Shown here: piece after piece, positions 45,867 through 54,199 of the stretch
Layout of the letters: each line of letters begins with the position of its first letter
How positions within the stretch are numbered: position 1 is the first letter of the stretch
Assembly (NCBI GenBank): GCA_027487315.1
Contig: JAIYDW010000094.1
Location: 18,844-82,843, forward strand
DNA from: Verrucomicrobiaceae bacterium
GTDB taxonomy: Bacteria > Verrucomicrobiota > Verrucomicrobiia > Verrucomicrobiales > Verrucomicrobiaceae
Direction of reading: 5' to 3'
DNA length: 64,000 bases
Made by a program: the position numbers and the translations under genes
Notes under the pieces: generated by a model
Told to the model about the DNA's origin: nothing
The model's input: the letters and a program-made list of their open reading frames with translations, nothing else
The model's database searches: none

Positions 45867-46988
45867 TCAGCCCATCACGCAATCCCGATACAGTTTGAGA
45901 TAACTCCCCATCATCCCCTCAATCGACAACTCACCCACCGCCGCCGCTCTCGCCGCTCGCCCCACGCCCTCCAACTCGCCTTCACTCCCCCAGATCGAAT
46001 CGATATCCCCAGCCAGCCCCTCGCCACTCTCGATCTCACGCAGATAGCCCGTCTCGCCATCTCGCACCACCTCGCTCGCGCCACAGGCCGCATGCGCCAG
46101 CACCGGAACGCCACAAGCCATCGCCTCCAGCAGCGCATTCGCCAGCCCCTCATGCGATGACGGCATCACCATCAAATCCATCGCCTGATAAAAAGGCGCA
46201 GGTTCCGACTGATGCCCCTTCAGATAAATCCGATCATTCACCCGACTGCTCGCCACTCGCCTCATCACCTCCTCCCGCGCCTCCCCTCCATCCCCCACGA
46301 GCATCAACACCAGCTTCGGCCACTTCTCCGCCAATCGCTCAAACGCCTCGACCAGCAGCGGAAACCGCTTCGTCGCAATGAATCGCCCCACACTCCCAAT
46401 CACCTCCGCATCCCTTGGCAACCCCACCCTCACCCGCGCCTCCCCCTTGTCCTTCACCGGCTGAAACCGCTCGCAATCCACGCCATTCAAAACACTCACC
46501 AATCCCGTCTCCGGCATCCCCAATTCAATCAAATGGCGGCGCAACCCGTCCGACACCGTATGCACCCTGCGACAGCATCGATACAACCATCGCCTCTGCC
46601 TCAGGCGTTTCCCACTCAATCCATCGCCCTGCAACGCCCCATGCTCCCCATGCAAAATCGGCACCCACCAAAGCGAAGGCACCAAACCTCTCGCCACCAC
46701 CGCATAAATCAACGGTCCCAAGTTGTGCGTGTGAATCACATCCGGCCTTTCCCGCCTCAGCCCTTGCCCAAGCCGCCAACAGGCCCTCCAATCCCAGCCC
46801 GGCCTCCGACCCAACGCTTCCACTCTCACTCCGTCCTTGAGCCGCCCCGCAAACGCTCCCGCCCGCTCCAGGCACCACACCCGCGTCTCCACCTCCTCTG
46901 GCGACAAACCATTCGCCAAATTCACCACTCCATTCTCCATCCCCCCGGGCTCCAACGAAAACACCACCTGCGCCACTCGAATCGGCAT
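45867..46988 (-). CDS. Family 4 glycosyltransferase
   Basis: ATG 46988 is chosen because GAGGAG lies 9 bases before it, a rare clear SD here, and because MPIRVAQVVFSLEPGGMENG is the expected GT4 N-terminus; the open frame itself begins at 47117. The 373-residue product has VIHTHNLGPL, VLNGVDCERF, VIGSVGRFIATKRFPLLVEA, LVGDGG and SSHEGLANALLEAMACGVPV, the full GT4 set. It is a lone minus-strand gene converging on the polymerase gene. Confidence 0.92.
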   Translation of the reverse strand: MPIRVAQVVFSLEPGGMENGVVNLANGLSPEEVETRVWCLERAGAFAGRLKDGVRVEALGRRPGWDWRACWRLGQGLRRERPDVIHTHNLGPLIYAVVARGLVPSLWWVPILHGEHGALQGDGLSGKRLRQRRWLYRCCRRVHTVSDGLRRHLIELGMPETGLVSVLNGVDCERFQPVKDKGEARVRVGLPRDAEVIGSVGRFIATKRFPLLVEAFERLAEKWPKLVLMLVGDGGEAREEVMRRVASSRVNDRIYLKGHQSEPAPFYQAMDLMVMPSSHEGLANALLEAMACGVPVLAHAACGASEVVRDGETGYLREIESGEGLAGDIDSIWGSEGELEGVGRAARAAAVGELSIEGMMGSYLKLYRDCVMG

Positions 46989-47159
46989 TCGAGCTTTCTC
47001 CTCTCGGTAGGCTGGCAACGGGTCGGACATCGCCCCCACTCTGCTCCCTTTCGCCCCATCAGCAACCCGCCTCTCACCATTCCGGATGCACATTGACTTT
47101 GCCTCTGGTCGGGACAATTTGACTTGACCGCTCCCCTTGGCAAAGGCCGCCTTTCACTT

Positions 47160-47450
47160 ATGAGAGAAACCATCGTCCGCTTCTTCCTGATCCAGCCTCT
47201 CAATGAACACCCCCTGGTCTACTGGGGCATCCTGACCGTCTGGCTGATCATGATCGGCAATTGCATCGCCAGCTTGCGCGCACAGCCCATGTCTCTCGCC
47301 GCCAAGTGGACCTGGTTTCTCCTCATCGTTCTCATCCCGATCATCGGCATGTTCTTCTACCTCTTGCTCTGCCTGATCAAGGCCGACTACTCCTTCCTCA
47401 AATTCATCCTTGGCCCGCCAAAAAAGGTCCAATCCCAATTGGTCAAATAA
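47160..47450 (+). CDS. Small membrane protein with PLDc_N-like domain
   Basis: The 96-residue product starts at ATG 47160; TTG 47124 in frame is less likely. Two membrane helices (VYWGILTVWLIMIGNCIASL; TWFLLIVLIPIIGMFFYLLL) are joined by a short basic linker (SLAAKWT), matching the PLDc_N/cardiolipin-synthase N-terminal domain without any phospholipase part. Such small proteins are common and of uncertain function. It lies 27 bp before the Wzz/BY-kinase gene and may be cotranscribed with it. Confidence 0.7.
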   Translation: MRETIVRFFLIQPLNEHPLVYWGILTVWLIMIGNCIASLRAQPMSLAAKWTWFLLIVLIPIIGMFFYLLLCLIKADYSFLKFILGPPKKVQSQLVK

Positions 47451-47477
47451 CCCCCTTCTCAGGATCCATACCTCGCA

Positions 47478-49745
47478 ATGACTCCCGTTCCCAAAAAGGG
47501 CTTCGACCTGATCGCCCTCACCTCCCAGGCCCTCCAATACGTCCGCCACACCCGCCTCATGGTCGCCATGGCCTGCCTCGGCATCCTCGCCGGTCTCGTC
47601 TACTACGTCTACGGCACCCCCATCTACCAGGCCAAATCCCTCGTCTACGTCCGCGGTTACGGCAGCCCTCTGCGCACCTCCGAAGTACCGGAAACCGTCC
47701 AAGCAGCCGGCATGAATCGCCACATCACCCAGGAATTCACCTCCCGCCGCAACATCATCGAAGCCGCCCGCCGCATGGGCCTCGTCGGCAAGTCCGCCAC
47801 CTGGGAAGACCTCATCCAGGTCATCCCCTCCGTCCAAGCCAACATCGTCGACGCCAGCCACATCGAAGTCACCGTCCTCGCCAAAAGCCCCCAAGTCGTC
47901 CGTGACTTCTGCTCCGAACTCGTCTCCGAATTCCGCCTCCAACAGGAGCAAACCTGGTCCCAATTCCGCGACGAAGCCCTCGAACGCTACACCAAAGAAC
48001 TCCAGGCCCTCGACGCCAAAGCCTCCGACGGCCTCCGCAGCCTCTCCGAGTTCGAACGCGCCGACAAAATCACCGAGTCCACCATCGAGCAATCACGACT
48101 CAACGACCTCCCCAAAGACATGGTCGTCGCCAAAGAAATCCTTCGTCGCATCACCGACGTCAAAGCTAAGCTCGCCTCCCTCCCCAGACTCCCCTCAGGA
48201 GATCTCGCCCTCCCCGATGTCCTCGAAGAACTCTCCCTCCTCAGCGCCTTCGAAAAAGAACGCGAGGTCAAAGTCGGCGACCTCCTCCGCAAACCTATGA
48301 CCGGTGGCAGCAGCCCCGTCAAAACCGCCGATGTTCCCAAAATCTCCACCGAAGTCATCGTCCAACCCGGCATGGTCGAAACCTTGACCTCCTGGCAAAC
48401 CCTCGAAAAAGAACGCCGCATCCTCGAAGACCGCCAAAAAGAAGCCTCCAAACAATACCTCCCCGGCCACGCCATCATGCGTGACTTCGCCGCCCAACTC
48501 GAAGCCAACGAACGCGGACTCCGCGCCGAACTCGCCGTGCTCCGCCAGCGCTTCGACCTCGAACAGGAACACTACGAGGGCAAACTCAAACTCCTCGAAA
48601 GCCGCCTCCCCGAGTACCACGCTGTCAATGAAAAGCTCAGCCAGTCCTCCCAGACCTACTCCGACATGGAGAAAAACAAAGCCATCTGGGATCGCGCCCG
48701 CGAACAACTCGCCTCCAAAGTCGCCGTCATCGCCTTCTCCGAAGACCGTGATTGGGTCGAAATGCGCTTCAAAGGCCACACCTCCCTCCGCGACGAAATC
48801 CCCGTCTCGCCCAACAAAATGAAACTCCTCTCCATCTCCCTCCTCCTCGCGGTCGGCGGTGCGATCGGCGTCCCCACCCTCGTCAACCTCATGAACAGCA
48901 GCGCCTCCACCCTGCAACAGCTTGAGGAATCCACCGGCATCAAAGGCATCGGCATCGTCCCCCACACCGAAAAAGAAATCCTCGAAGATGTCTGCCGCGC
49001 CCCCTCCATCGGTGCCAAAGTCCCCAACTACCTCCTCGAAAACTTCCGCCTCGTCCGCAGCCACATCGTCCTCCACCCAGGCCCCACCGGCAGCACCCAC
49101 GTCATCATGGTCACCAGCGCCCGCCCTTCCGAAGGCAAAACCAGCCAGGCCGCCAACCTCGCCTGGGCCTTCCAATCCATGGGCTCCCGCACCCTCCTCA
49201 TCGACTGCGACCTCCGCCGCGGCCGTATCCACGGCTTCACCAAAGTCTCCAACGAACTCGGCATGACCCACCTCCTCCAGGGCCACTGCACCATCGAAGA
49301 CGCCATCCAAAAAACCCCCTCCCCCCTCCTCGACGTTATCCCCCGTGGCCCCATCACCATCGGCACCACCGACCTCCTCGTCCAATCCGTCTTCACCCAG
49401 CTCCTCGAAACCCTCCGCGGCAAGTACGACCAAATCGTCCTCGATACCCCGCCCGTCCTCGGCCTCAGCGAAACCACCAGCCTCCAACGTTGCGTCGACG
49501 GTGTCGTCTTTGTCGTCCGCGCCGAAAAAACCTCCCGCAAAGACGTCGTCGACGCCGTCACCCTCCTCCGCAAAGCCGGTGCCCACCTCTTCGGCATCGT
49601 CCTCAACGACCTCGACCTCAGCAAGGTAAACAACTACTACAACTACTACTACTACTCCGCCTCCTACTACGAGGACCTCGAAAACCCCGAAGACGAGCCC
49701 CCACCCGGCAAGTCCCCCCTGCGATCCACCCCCGCCCTCACCTGA
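47478..49745 (+). CDS. Wzc-like chain-length regulator and BY-kinase
   Basis: The 755-residue product joins a Wzz-type domain with a bacterial tyrosine kinase. Membrane helices are at about 24-46 and 449-473. The periplasmic part between them is largely helical coiled coil. The kinase at about 530-740 has the Walker A SARPSEGKTSQAANL, Walker A' LLIDCDLRRGRIHG and Walker B IVLDTPPVLG. A Tyr cluster follows (NNYYNYYYYSASYYEDL), the expected autophosphorylation site. It should set polymer length and, through phosphorylation, control assembly with the OPX export protein encoded at 57241. Confidence 0.92.
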   Translation: MTPVPKKGFDLIALTSQALQYVRHTRLMVAMACLGILAGLVYYVYGTPIYQAKSLVYVRGYGSPLRTSEVPETVQAAGMNRHITQEFTSRRNIIEAARRMGLVGKSATWEDLIQVIPSVQANIVDASHIEVTVLAKSPQVVRDFCSELVSEFRLQQEQTWSQFRDEALERYTKELQALDAKASDGLRSLSEFERADKITESTIEQSRLNDLPKDMVVAKEILRRITDVKAKLASLPRLPSGDLALPDVLEELSLLSAFEKEREVKVGDLLRKPMTGGSSPVKTADVPKISTEVIVQPGMVETLTSWQTLEKERRILEDRQKEASKQYLPGHAIMRDFAAQLEANERGLRAELAVLRQRFDLEQEHYEGKLKLLESRLPEYHAVNEKLSQSSQTYSDMEKNKAIWDRAREQLASKVAVIAFSEDRDWVEMRFKGHTSLRDEIPVSPNKMKLLSISLLLAVGGAIGVPTLVNLMNSSASTLQQLEESTGIKGIGIVPHTEKEILEDVCRAPSIGAKVPNYLLENFRLVRSHIVLHPGPTGSTHVIMVTSARPSEGKTSQAANLAWAFQSMGSRTLLIDCDLRRGRIHGFTKVSNELGMTHLLQGHCTIEDAIQKTPSPLLDVIPRGPITIGTTDLLVQSVFTQLLETLRGKYDQIVLDTPPVLGLSETTSLQRCVDGVVFVVRAEKTSRKDVVDAVTLLRKAGAHLFGIVLNDLDLSKVNNYYNYYYYSASYYEDLENPEDEPPPGKSPLRSTPALT

Positions 49746-49829
49746 CTTCCGCCCCAAGCCAGAACGGGAAACCTCCCGACGAGCTCTGGAGTCACCCGAA
49801 CCACGGCCCACCACCAGGCCTAGAGCCTA

Positions 49830-49993
49830 GAGCAGTTTAAAAAAAGAGGTGGCCGATGATTTGGGAGTGCCAGTGGTGGAGCTGGGCCATTGCCAGCGCA
49901 CGGACACATCAAGGCAAACGTCTCAAGCTGACAGCGGCCCAGACCCGCCTCCGCCACCCCAAAGGAACGGCGACAGTTTCTCTTAAACTGCTC
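49830..49993. mobile_element. IR-bounded segment, possible MITE or IS relic
   Basis: GAGCAGTTTAA at 49830-49840 and TTAAACTGCTC at 49983-49993 are exact 11-bp inverted copies, and AAGAG/CTC-type matches extend inward. The 164-bp length and lack of a gene suggest a non-autonomous element. No target duplication is evident, and no transposase relative is in the window. Confidence 0.4.
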
Positions 49994-50058
49994 CAGAACT
50001 CCTGCCGTTCATTTCCCTTTCACCAGTCTACCGTCTCCCCCATCTGCGCTTAACTCGG

Positions 50059-50086
50059 TAAACCACTTAAACCATTAAGTGGTTTA
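50059..50086. promoter_or_regulatory. Perfect 28-bp palindrome upstream of TIG paralogue 2
   Basis: TAAACCACTTAA-ACCA-TTAAGTGGTTTA has a perfect 12-bp stem and 4-base loop. It is AT-rich, lies about 125 bases before the start at 50212 and is not followed by a T-tract. An operator or RNA structure is more likely than a terminator. It has no counterpart at the first paralogue. Confidence 0.5.
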
Positions 50087-50156
50087 ATCAAAAGTTAACG
50101 AAAATGTCACAACTTCCGCATGACAAGCGTCCATTCGAGCTTAGTAAGCATGCCAT

Positions 50157-50174
50157 TCTGGTCAAACCTCCAGA
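50157..50174 (+). promoter_or_regulatory. Leader hairpin of TIG paralogue 2
   Basis: TCTGG and CCAGA pair around TCAAACCT, 38 bases before the start codon. The counterpart at 27967-27986 is longer and perfect. Position and stem sequence are conserved while surrounding bases are not. Confidence 0.4.
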
Positions 50175-50211
50175 TCACTCCCTCCTCTCAATGCCAGTAA
50201 CCCACAGCACT

Positions 50212-52536
50212 ATGATCCAAACCCGACTCCCCTCCCCAACCCGAAGCCGCCTCTTCCTGTTCGGCCTCGCCCTCCTCACCTCCCTCTCCCTACTGTCCTC
50301 TCCCACCGCCCACGCAGGTGACGGACCTTACATCACTGTCAATCCCGACTTTGGTCCTCTGAACGGCGGCAACAAGGTCGTCATCACACTTCAAACATAC
50401 GACTTCGGTGCTACGGTTAGTAGCGTTCTATTTGGCTCAAAGCAAGCGATGTACTCCCAAGTGCCTAATGGCAACGGAGAATTCACGATCACCGTTGATG
50501 AAGTCCCTAGTGGTGATGCTCCCGGAAATGTGCGTTTAACAGTATTTTATTCTTCCCTTCCACCGGCTTCTCCAGCTGAGGAAGAAGCAGCCGTAATCCC
50601 GGCATCATCCGCTAGCACCACCTACACCTACGAAGCCGCTGGCCCTGAGGTCACCAACGTCTCCCCCTCCTCCATCCCCGCCATCGTCCCCACCGGCGGC
50701 ACCGAGATCACCCTCACCGGCACCAACCTCTCCGGCGTCACGGGGATCACTGGCTTCGGCATGGCGAACATCCCTGTGACCTCCCCCTCAGCGACGGAAG
50801 CCAAATTCACCATCCCCGCCGGTACCTACCCTGTCGGCTCAGACGGTAAGTACGCCGCTGTCTCCGGACCAGATGTGGCCCCCTTCTCCTTCACCTTCAC
50901 CCGTGTCGGCAACCCCGTCCTCACCATCAATCGCATCATCCCTGATGGCGCCACCGCAAACAACGTCGGCCTCATCACCCTCCGTGCCCCCTCCGGCACC
51001 TTCACCGCCCTGACCCCTGCCGCCGCTGCCACCCAAACCTCCAAAATCGTCCCCGGCACCCGCGTCACCCTCATCGCCACCGCCAAATCAGGCTCCCTCT
51101 TCAATTCCTGGAGTGGCGATGACTCCGCAATCGGCACCGTCGCCGGTCGCTCCTTCTCCTTCATCATGCCTAACGACGATGTCACCCTCAACGCCGAGTT
51201 CATCGCCAACCCCTTCGCTTCCCTTGTCGGCACCCCCATCTTCCGTGGTGTCCTCTCCCCCGATGAAGCCCCATCCTCAAACGCCACCCACGGCTCCGTC
51301 GTCGTCACCCTCTCCAAAACCACCGGCGACTTCTCCGGCAACTTCCTCATCGACGGCCGCAACCTCCCCATCCGTGGCTACATCCTCGGTGACAGCTCAG
51401 TCTGGTTCATCCAAGGCCCTGCTACCGCCCCGATCACCTCCACGGACTTCACCTTCGCCTCCACCCGCGTGCTGAACATGTCCCTCCAAAGCTTCAACGA
51501 TTCTTTCTACCTCAGCTGTGACATCGATGACGAGGACTCAGGCGGCAATGCCACCCTTCAGTTGACGACCATCCCAACCTCCGTCTTCAACCGCGCCTCC
51601 ACCGCCACCGGCCCCATCGATCAAGGCTACTTCACCGCGGCCCTCAGTCCAAATAACATCGACGGTGACTGCCCTGCTTTCATCACCATCTCCAACACTG
51701 GCCGCGTCTCCATCATCAGCAGCCTCGCTGACGGCACCTCCCTCACCATGGCCACCAACCTCTGCGAACTCAATCCCGGCACTCGCTCGCCGTTTGAAGC
51801 CATCGCAGCTCTCCCTCTCCACTCTCAACTTCGCACCCCAGGCGGCACAGCCACCCAACTCGGCGGCAGCCTCATCGGCGCCCCGTTGTTGACCGATGCC
51901 TCCTCCATGCCATTCGATCCGGGTGATTCCCCAGTCGCTGGCGTCCCCCTCAGCGTCGCCCTCTCCATCAACGGAGGAATGACCTGGATCCGCCCCACCG
52001 TCACCCAGGTCGCTGGCACCACCGCCGCCGCCCGCGCCACCCAAATCTATACCGCAGGCTGGCCCGAAGGCATGAACGTTTGGGTCAACGGCACCCAATA
52101 CAACGGCGCCATCACCGTCCAAACCGCCCTCCAAAACTACGGCTTCCCCATCGCCCCAGCCGACCCCGTTACTCCTCCAGCACCAGGTAACGCCGTCCTC
52201 GACTTCACAAACGGCAAGCTGAGTCCAAGCTTGAGCTTCAATAGCTTCAACATCCTCGGCAGCACCGTCACGAAGATCATCCCCATCAACCGCAACTACA
52301 CCCTGACGCTCACCCAGCGCACAGGCCAAGTCGGCGGCAGCTTCACCCCGAACTGGACCCCACGCTCCAGCACCCCCACCACCTTCACCGGTGTTATCAT
52401 CCAAAGCACCCCCTTCTTGTTCGGTCGCGGTCCCTCAGGCGGTTACGGCAGCGGCTTCTTCATTAGCAACCAACCCGGCGACCTCGACCCCCTCAGCGGT
52501 GACGTGAGCCTCCGTTCCGCAGCCTTCATCGACTAG
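50212..52536 (+). CDS. Secreted TIG-domain protein, paralogue 2
   Basis: The start is ATG 50212 by comparison with the first paralogue; an in-frame ATG at 50104 lies in a region whose frame is not conserved. The 774-residue product has a signal peptide (cleavage near AHA-G). An IPT/TIG domain lies at about 145-235, an InlB-like repeat at about 245-330 (AKSGSLFNSWSGDD) and the C-terminal module at about 331-774 (WIRPTVTQVAGTT; GWPEG; TGQVGGSFTPNW). Long stretches are near-identical to the 28022 gene, while the first 110 mature residues and several loops differ. It ends at a matching terminator and is probably a surface or matrix protein. Confidence 0.85.
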   Translation: MIQTRLPSPTRSRLFLFGLALLTSLSLLSSPTAHAGDGPYITVNPDFGPLNGGNKVVITLQTYDFGATVSSVLFGSKQAMYSQVPNGNGEFTITVDEVPSGDAPGNVRLTVFYSSLPPASPAEEEAAVIPASSASTTYTYEAAGPEVTNVSPSSIPAIVPTGGTEITLTGTNLSGVTGITGFGMANIPVTSPSATEAKFTIPAGTYPVGSDGKYAAVSGPDVAPFSFTFTRVGNPVLTINRIIPDGATANNVGLITLRAPSGTFTALTPAAAATQTSKIVPGTRVTLIATAKSGSLFNSWSGDDSAIGTVAGRSFSFIMPNDDVTLNAEFIANPFASLVGTPIFRGVLSPDEAPSSNATHGSVVVTLSKTTGDFSGNFLIDGRNLPIRGYILGDSSVWFIQGPATAPITSTDFTFASTRVLNMSLQSFNDSFYLSCDIDDEDSGGNATLQLTTIPTSVFNRASTATGPIDQGYFTAALSPNNIDGDCPAFITISNTGRVSIISSLADGTSLTMATNLCELNPGTRSPFEAIAALPLHSQLRTPGGTATQLGGSLIGAPLLTDASSMPFDPGDSPVAGVPLSVALSINGGMTWIRPTVTQVAGTTAAARATQIYTAGWPEGMNVWVNGTQYNGAITVQTALQNYGFPIAPADPVTPPAPGNAVLDFTNGKLSPSLSFNSFNILGSTVTKIIPINRNYTLTLTQRTGQVGGSFTPNWTPRSSTPTTFTGVIIQSTPFLFGRGPSGGYGSGFFISNQPGDLDPLSGDVSLRSAAFID

Positions 52537-52565
52537 TCCAGCTCCGGTTCACCCAACCCTCCTCA

Positions 52566-52598
52566 GCCGCCGCCCCCAAAAAGGGCGGCGGCTTTTTT
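52566..52598 (+). terminator. Rho-independent terminator after TIG paralogue 2
   Basis: GCCGCCGCCC-CCAAAAA-GGGCGGCGGC is followed by TTTTTT, 30 bases past the stop. It differs from the terminator at 30456 by compensating base changes in the stem, showing selection for pairing. Confidence 0.92.
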
Positions 52599-52622
52599 GT
52601 CTGTTTCACTAACGATCCCCCC

Positions 52623-53759
52623 TCACTCCCGAAACCTCAACGCCGCCGCCACCGCCCGGTGCTGAGACCTCCGTTCGCCTTCCGTCCAACACGCCTCCAC
52701 CTCCCAGGTCGACCCTGTAAAAACATGATCCAACCGCAACCACGGCTGCCCCAATGACAACGGATTCCGCGTCTCACCTGGAAAAGTAAACCCCAGCCCA
52801 CTACCACCCGCCCCGTGCGCATCTGTCATCACCGCCTCCAGCAAACCATGCACATACCCCAGGTGCGGCGCATTAAAATCCCCCGCCACCACATACGGCA
52901 ACCTCTCCCCCTTCACCCGCTCCAAAAGCGCCTCCACCAACCCAATCTGCCGATCCCAAAAAACACTCTCCTCCCCTCTCCGCCGCCTCCAAAACTCCAA
53001 CGGCACCGGCAACCCATACAAAAACGAACCGCCCCTCATCGCCAGCAATGGCCCTCGCGGTGAAGGCAAATGCACCCCATACACCGCCACCCGTCTCCCC
53101 TTCCAATCCACCTCAAACCTCGCCGCATAAGGAATCGCCTTCCCACTCCCACCCCCATTCCCCTCCAAAATCTCCCCGCCCATCACCGGATACCGACTCA
53201 CCAACGTGAACTCCCCCACACTCAACCCATGCCCAAACTCCGCATACCCCTCATCTTTCAAATAATGCGACGCCCGCGCCGATGACTCCTGAAACACCAT
53301 CACATCCGGCTCAATCCAATTCTTAAAAGGCCTCAAACTATGTCCCCCATTCTGCCCACGATTGTTCGTTAACACCACGAACCGCCCCCCCTCACGTTCG
53401 CTCGCCGCCGTCGGTGTCCGCTGCCCCCTCGCCTGAAACCCCATCCCCATCCACAGCACACCCACCCCCAACACCCCCAAAACCACCCCCTGCCGAAACC
53501 TCAACACCACCGCCAAACACCCCAGCATCACCCCGGGCAAAATCCAAAGCGCCGTAGGCAAAAATAAGAGAAATCCAAGCAGCGGATTCCCCTCTCCAAT
53601 CACCCTCAGAAGAAAAAAAATCACCCCCGTTGTCACCACCCAAACCCCCATCCCCCCAATCGCCAACCGCCCCATCCAACCCTTCAGCCACACCCACATT
53701 CGACGCTTCATCGCCGCATCCAGCGCATCGTCACTCGAACTCTCAAACTCGGCACCCAT
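52623..53759 (-). CDS. Membrane-anchored endonuclease/exonuclease/phosphatase-family protein
   Basis: ATG 53759 is chosen since AAGGAG lies 8 bases upstream; the in-frame ATG at 53777 overlaps that SD. The 378-residue product has three N-terminal membrane helices (about 30-105) and then an EEP domain. Visible are VLTNNRGQN, VMVFQESS with the metal-binding Glu, VYGVHLPSP, VVAGDFNAPHLGYVHGLL, LDHVF and SQHRAVAAAL at the position of the terminal SDH motif. The N-terminal helices make it like the YafD/VanX-linked group of membrane EEP proteins. Substrate unknown: phospholipid headgroup or nucleic acid are both possible. Confidence 0.85.
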   Translation of the reverse strand: MGAEFESSSDDALDAAMKRRMWVWLKGWMGRLAIGGMGVWVVTTGVIFFLLRVIGEGNPLLGFLLFLPTALWILPGVMLGCLAVVLRFRQGVVLGVLGVGVLWMGMGFQARGQRTPTAASEREGGRFVVLTNNRGQNGGHSLRPFKNWIEPDVMVFQESSARASHYLKDEGYAEFGHGLSVGEFTLVSRYPVMGGEILEGNGGGSGKAIPYAARFEVDWKGRRVAVYGVHLPSPRGPLLAMRGGSFLYGLPVPLEFWRRRRGEESVFWDRQIGLVEALLERVKGERLPYVVAGDFNAPHLGYVHGLLEAVMTDAHGAGGSGLGFTFPGETRNPLSLGQPWLRLDHVFTGSTWEVEACWTEGERRSQHRAVAAALRFRE

Positions 53760-53816
53760 AATCTTTCTCCTTCCCATCCATCAATCCCGTTGCCCCTCCC
53801 AGCACGTCAACAAAAC

Positions 53817-54008
53817 TCACCGCTCAACGCCCACTTTCGCCTCAACTCCCGCTCCCTCCACCTCTTCACCACCCACCCCCGTCTTGATCACCCCCGCCAA
53901 CAACAACGTCAAAATCGCCAGCACCACCAGCATGATCAACGATTCCAAAATCGTGAACCCCGCCCTCAAACGCTTTTTAGAGCCCTTCATCCCTTTCACC
54001 TCGGCCAT
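53817..54008 (-). CDS. Short type IV pilin-like peptide
   Basis: From ATG 54008 the product has 63 residues; ATG 53990 would give 57. It carries a prepilin signature: a basic leader ending in Gly (KKRLRAG), then FTILESLIMLVVLAILTLLL with Glu at position 5 of the mature part, as prepilin peptidase substrates require. The mature protein is only about 45 residues and ends in a Gly/Val/Glu-rich tail, far too short for a major pilin. It overlaps the lipoprotein gene by 13 bp and precedes the EEP gene. It could be a minor pseudopilin or merely a membrane anchor. Confidence 0.6.
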   Translation of the reverse strand: MAEVKGMKGSKKRLRAGFTILESLIMLVVLAILTLLLAGVIKTGVGGEEVEGAGVEAKVGVER

Positions 54009-54199
54009 CCCGTCCCCCGTTGAATCTCCTTCGGCACATGCCCCGTCGGCCTCACCGCACTCCCCTGCCCGCCAAAATACTTCGGATACTGACTGTCCCC
54101 AAAAGGATACATCGAACATGAACTCGTCATGCCGACGATCCCAATCAAAAGCAGGGCTCTCAACATTCTCCAACTCCAGACGTTTTTACCGATTCTCAT
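53996..54199 (-). CDS. Small lipoprotein
   Basis: The 67-residue product starts MRIGKNVWSWRMLRALLLIG and has a lipobox GMTSSC at about 23-28, so about 40 mature residues would be lipid-anchored. The mature part (MYPFGDSQYPKYFGGQGSAV) is Tyr/Gly-rich, with no known family. It overlaps the pilin-like gene by 13 bp, suggesting translational coupling. An alternative start at ATG 54166 (MLRALLLIGIVG) would shorten the leader. Confidence 0.6.
   Translation of the reverse strand: MRIGKNVWSWRMLRALLLIGIVGMTSSCSMYPFGDSQYPKYFGGQGSAVRPTGHVPKEIQRGTGWPR

Larger units (their letters stand above)
49746..50211. other. Intergenic region with IR-bounded segment, palindrome and leader
   Basis: These 466 bp separate the kinase gene from the second TIG gene. 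They hold a segment bounded by GAGCAGTTTAA inverted repeats (49830-49993), a perfect 28-bp palindrome (50059-50086), the half-site GTCACA at 50106, and a leader hairpin at 50157-50174. A 65-codon frame at 49856 is not credible as a gene. Confidence 0.5.

Noticed and set aside
48195..49814. 539-codon minus-strand frame opposite the Wzc-like kinase
   Set aside because: The plus-strand frame has all Wzz and BY-kinase motifs; the opposite frame is Gly/Glu/Phe-rich without family signs.
49856..50053. 65-codon plus-strand frame between kinase and TIG genes
   Set aside because: It runs through the inverted-repeat segment and out of it, with no start signal or motif.
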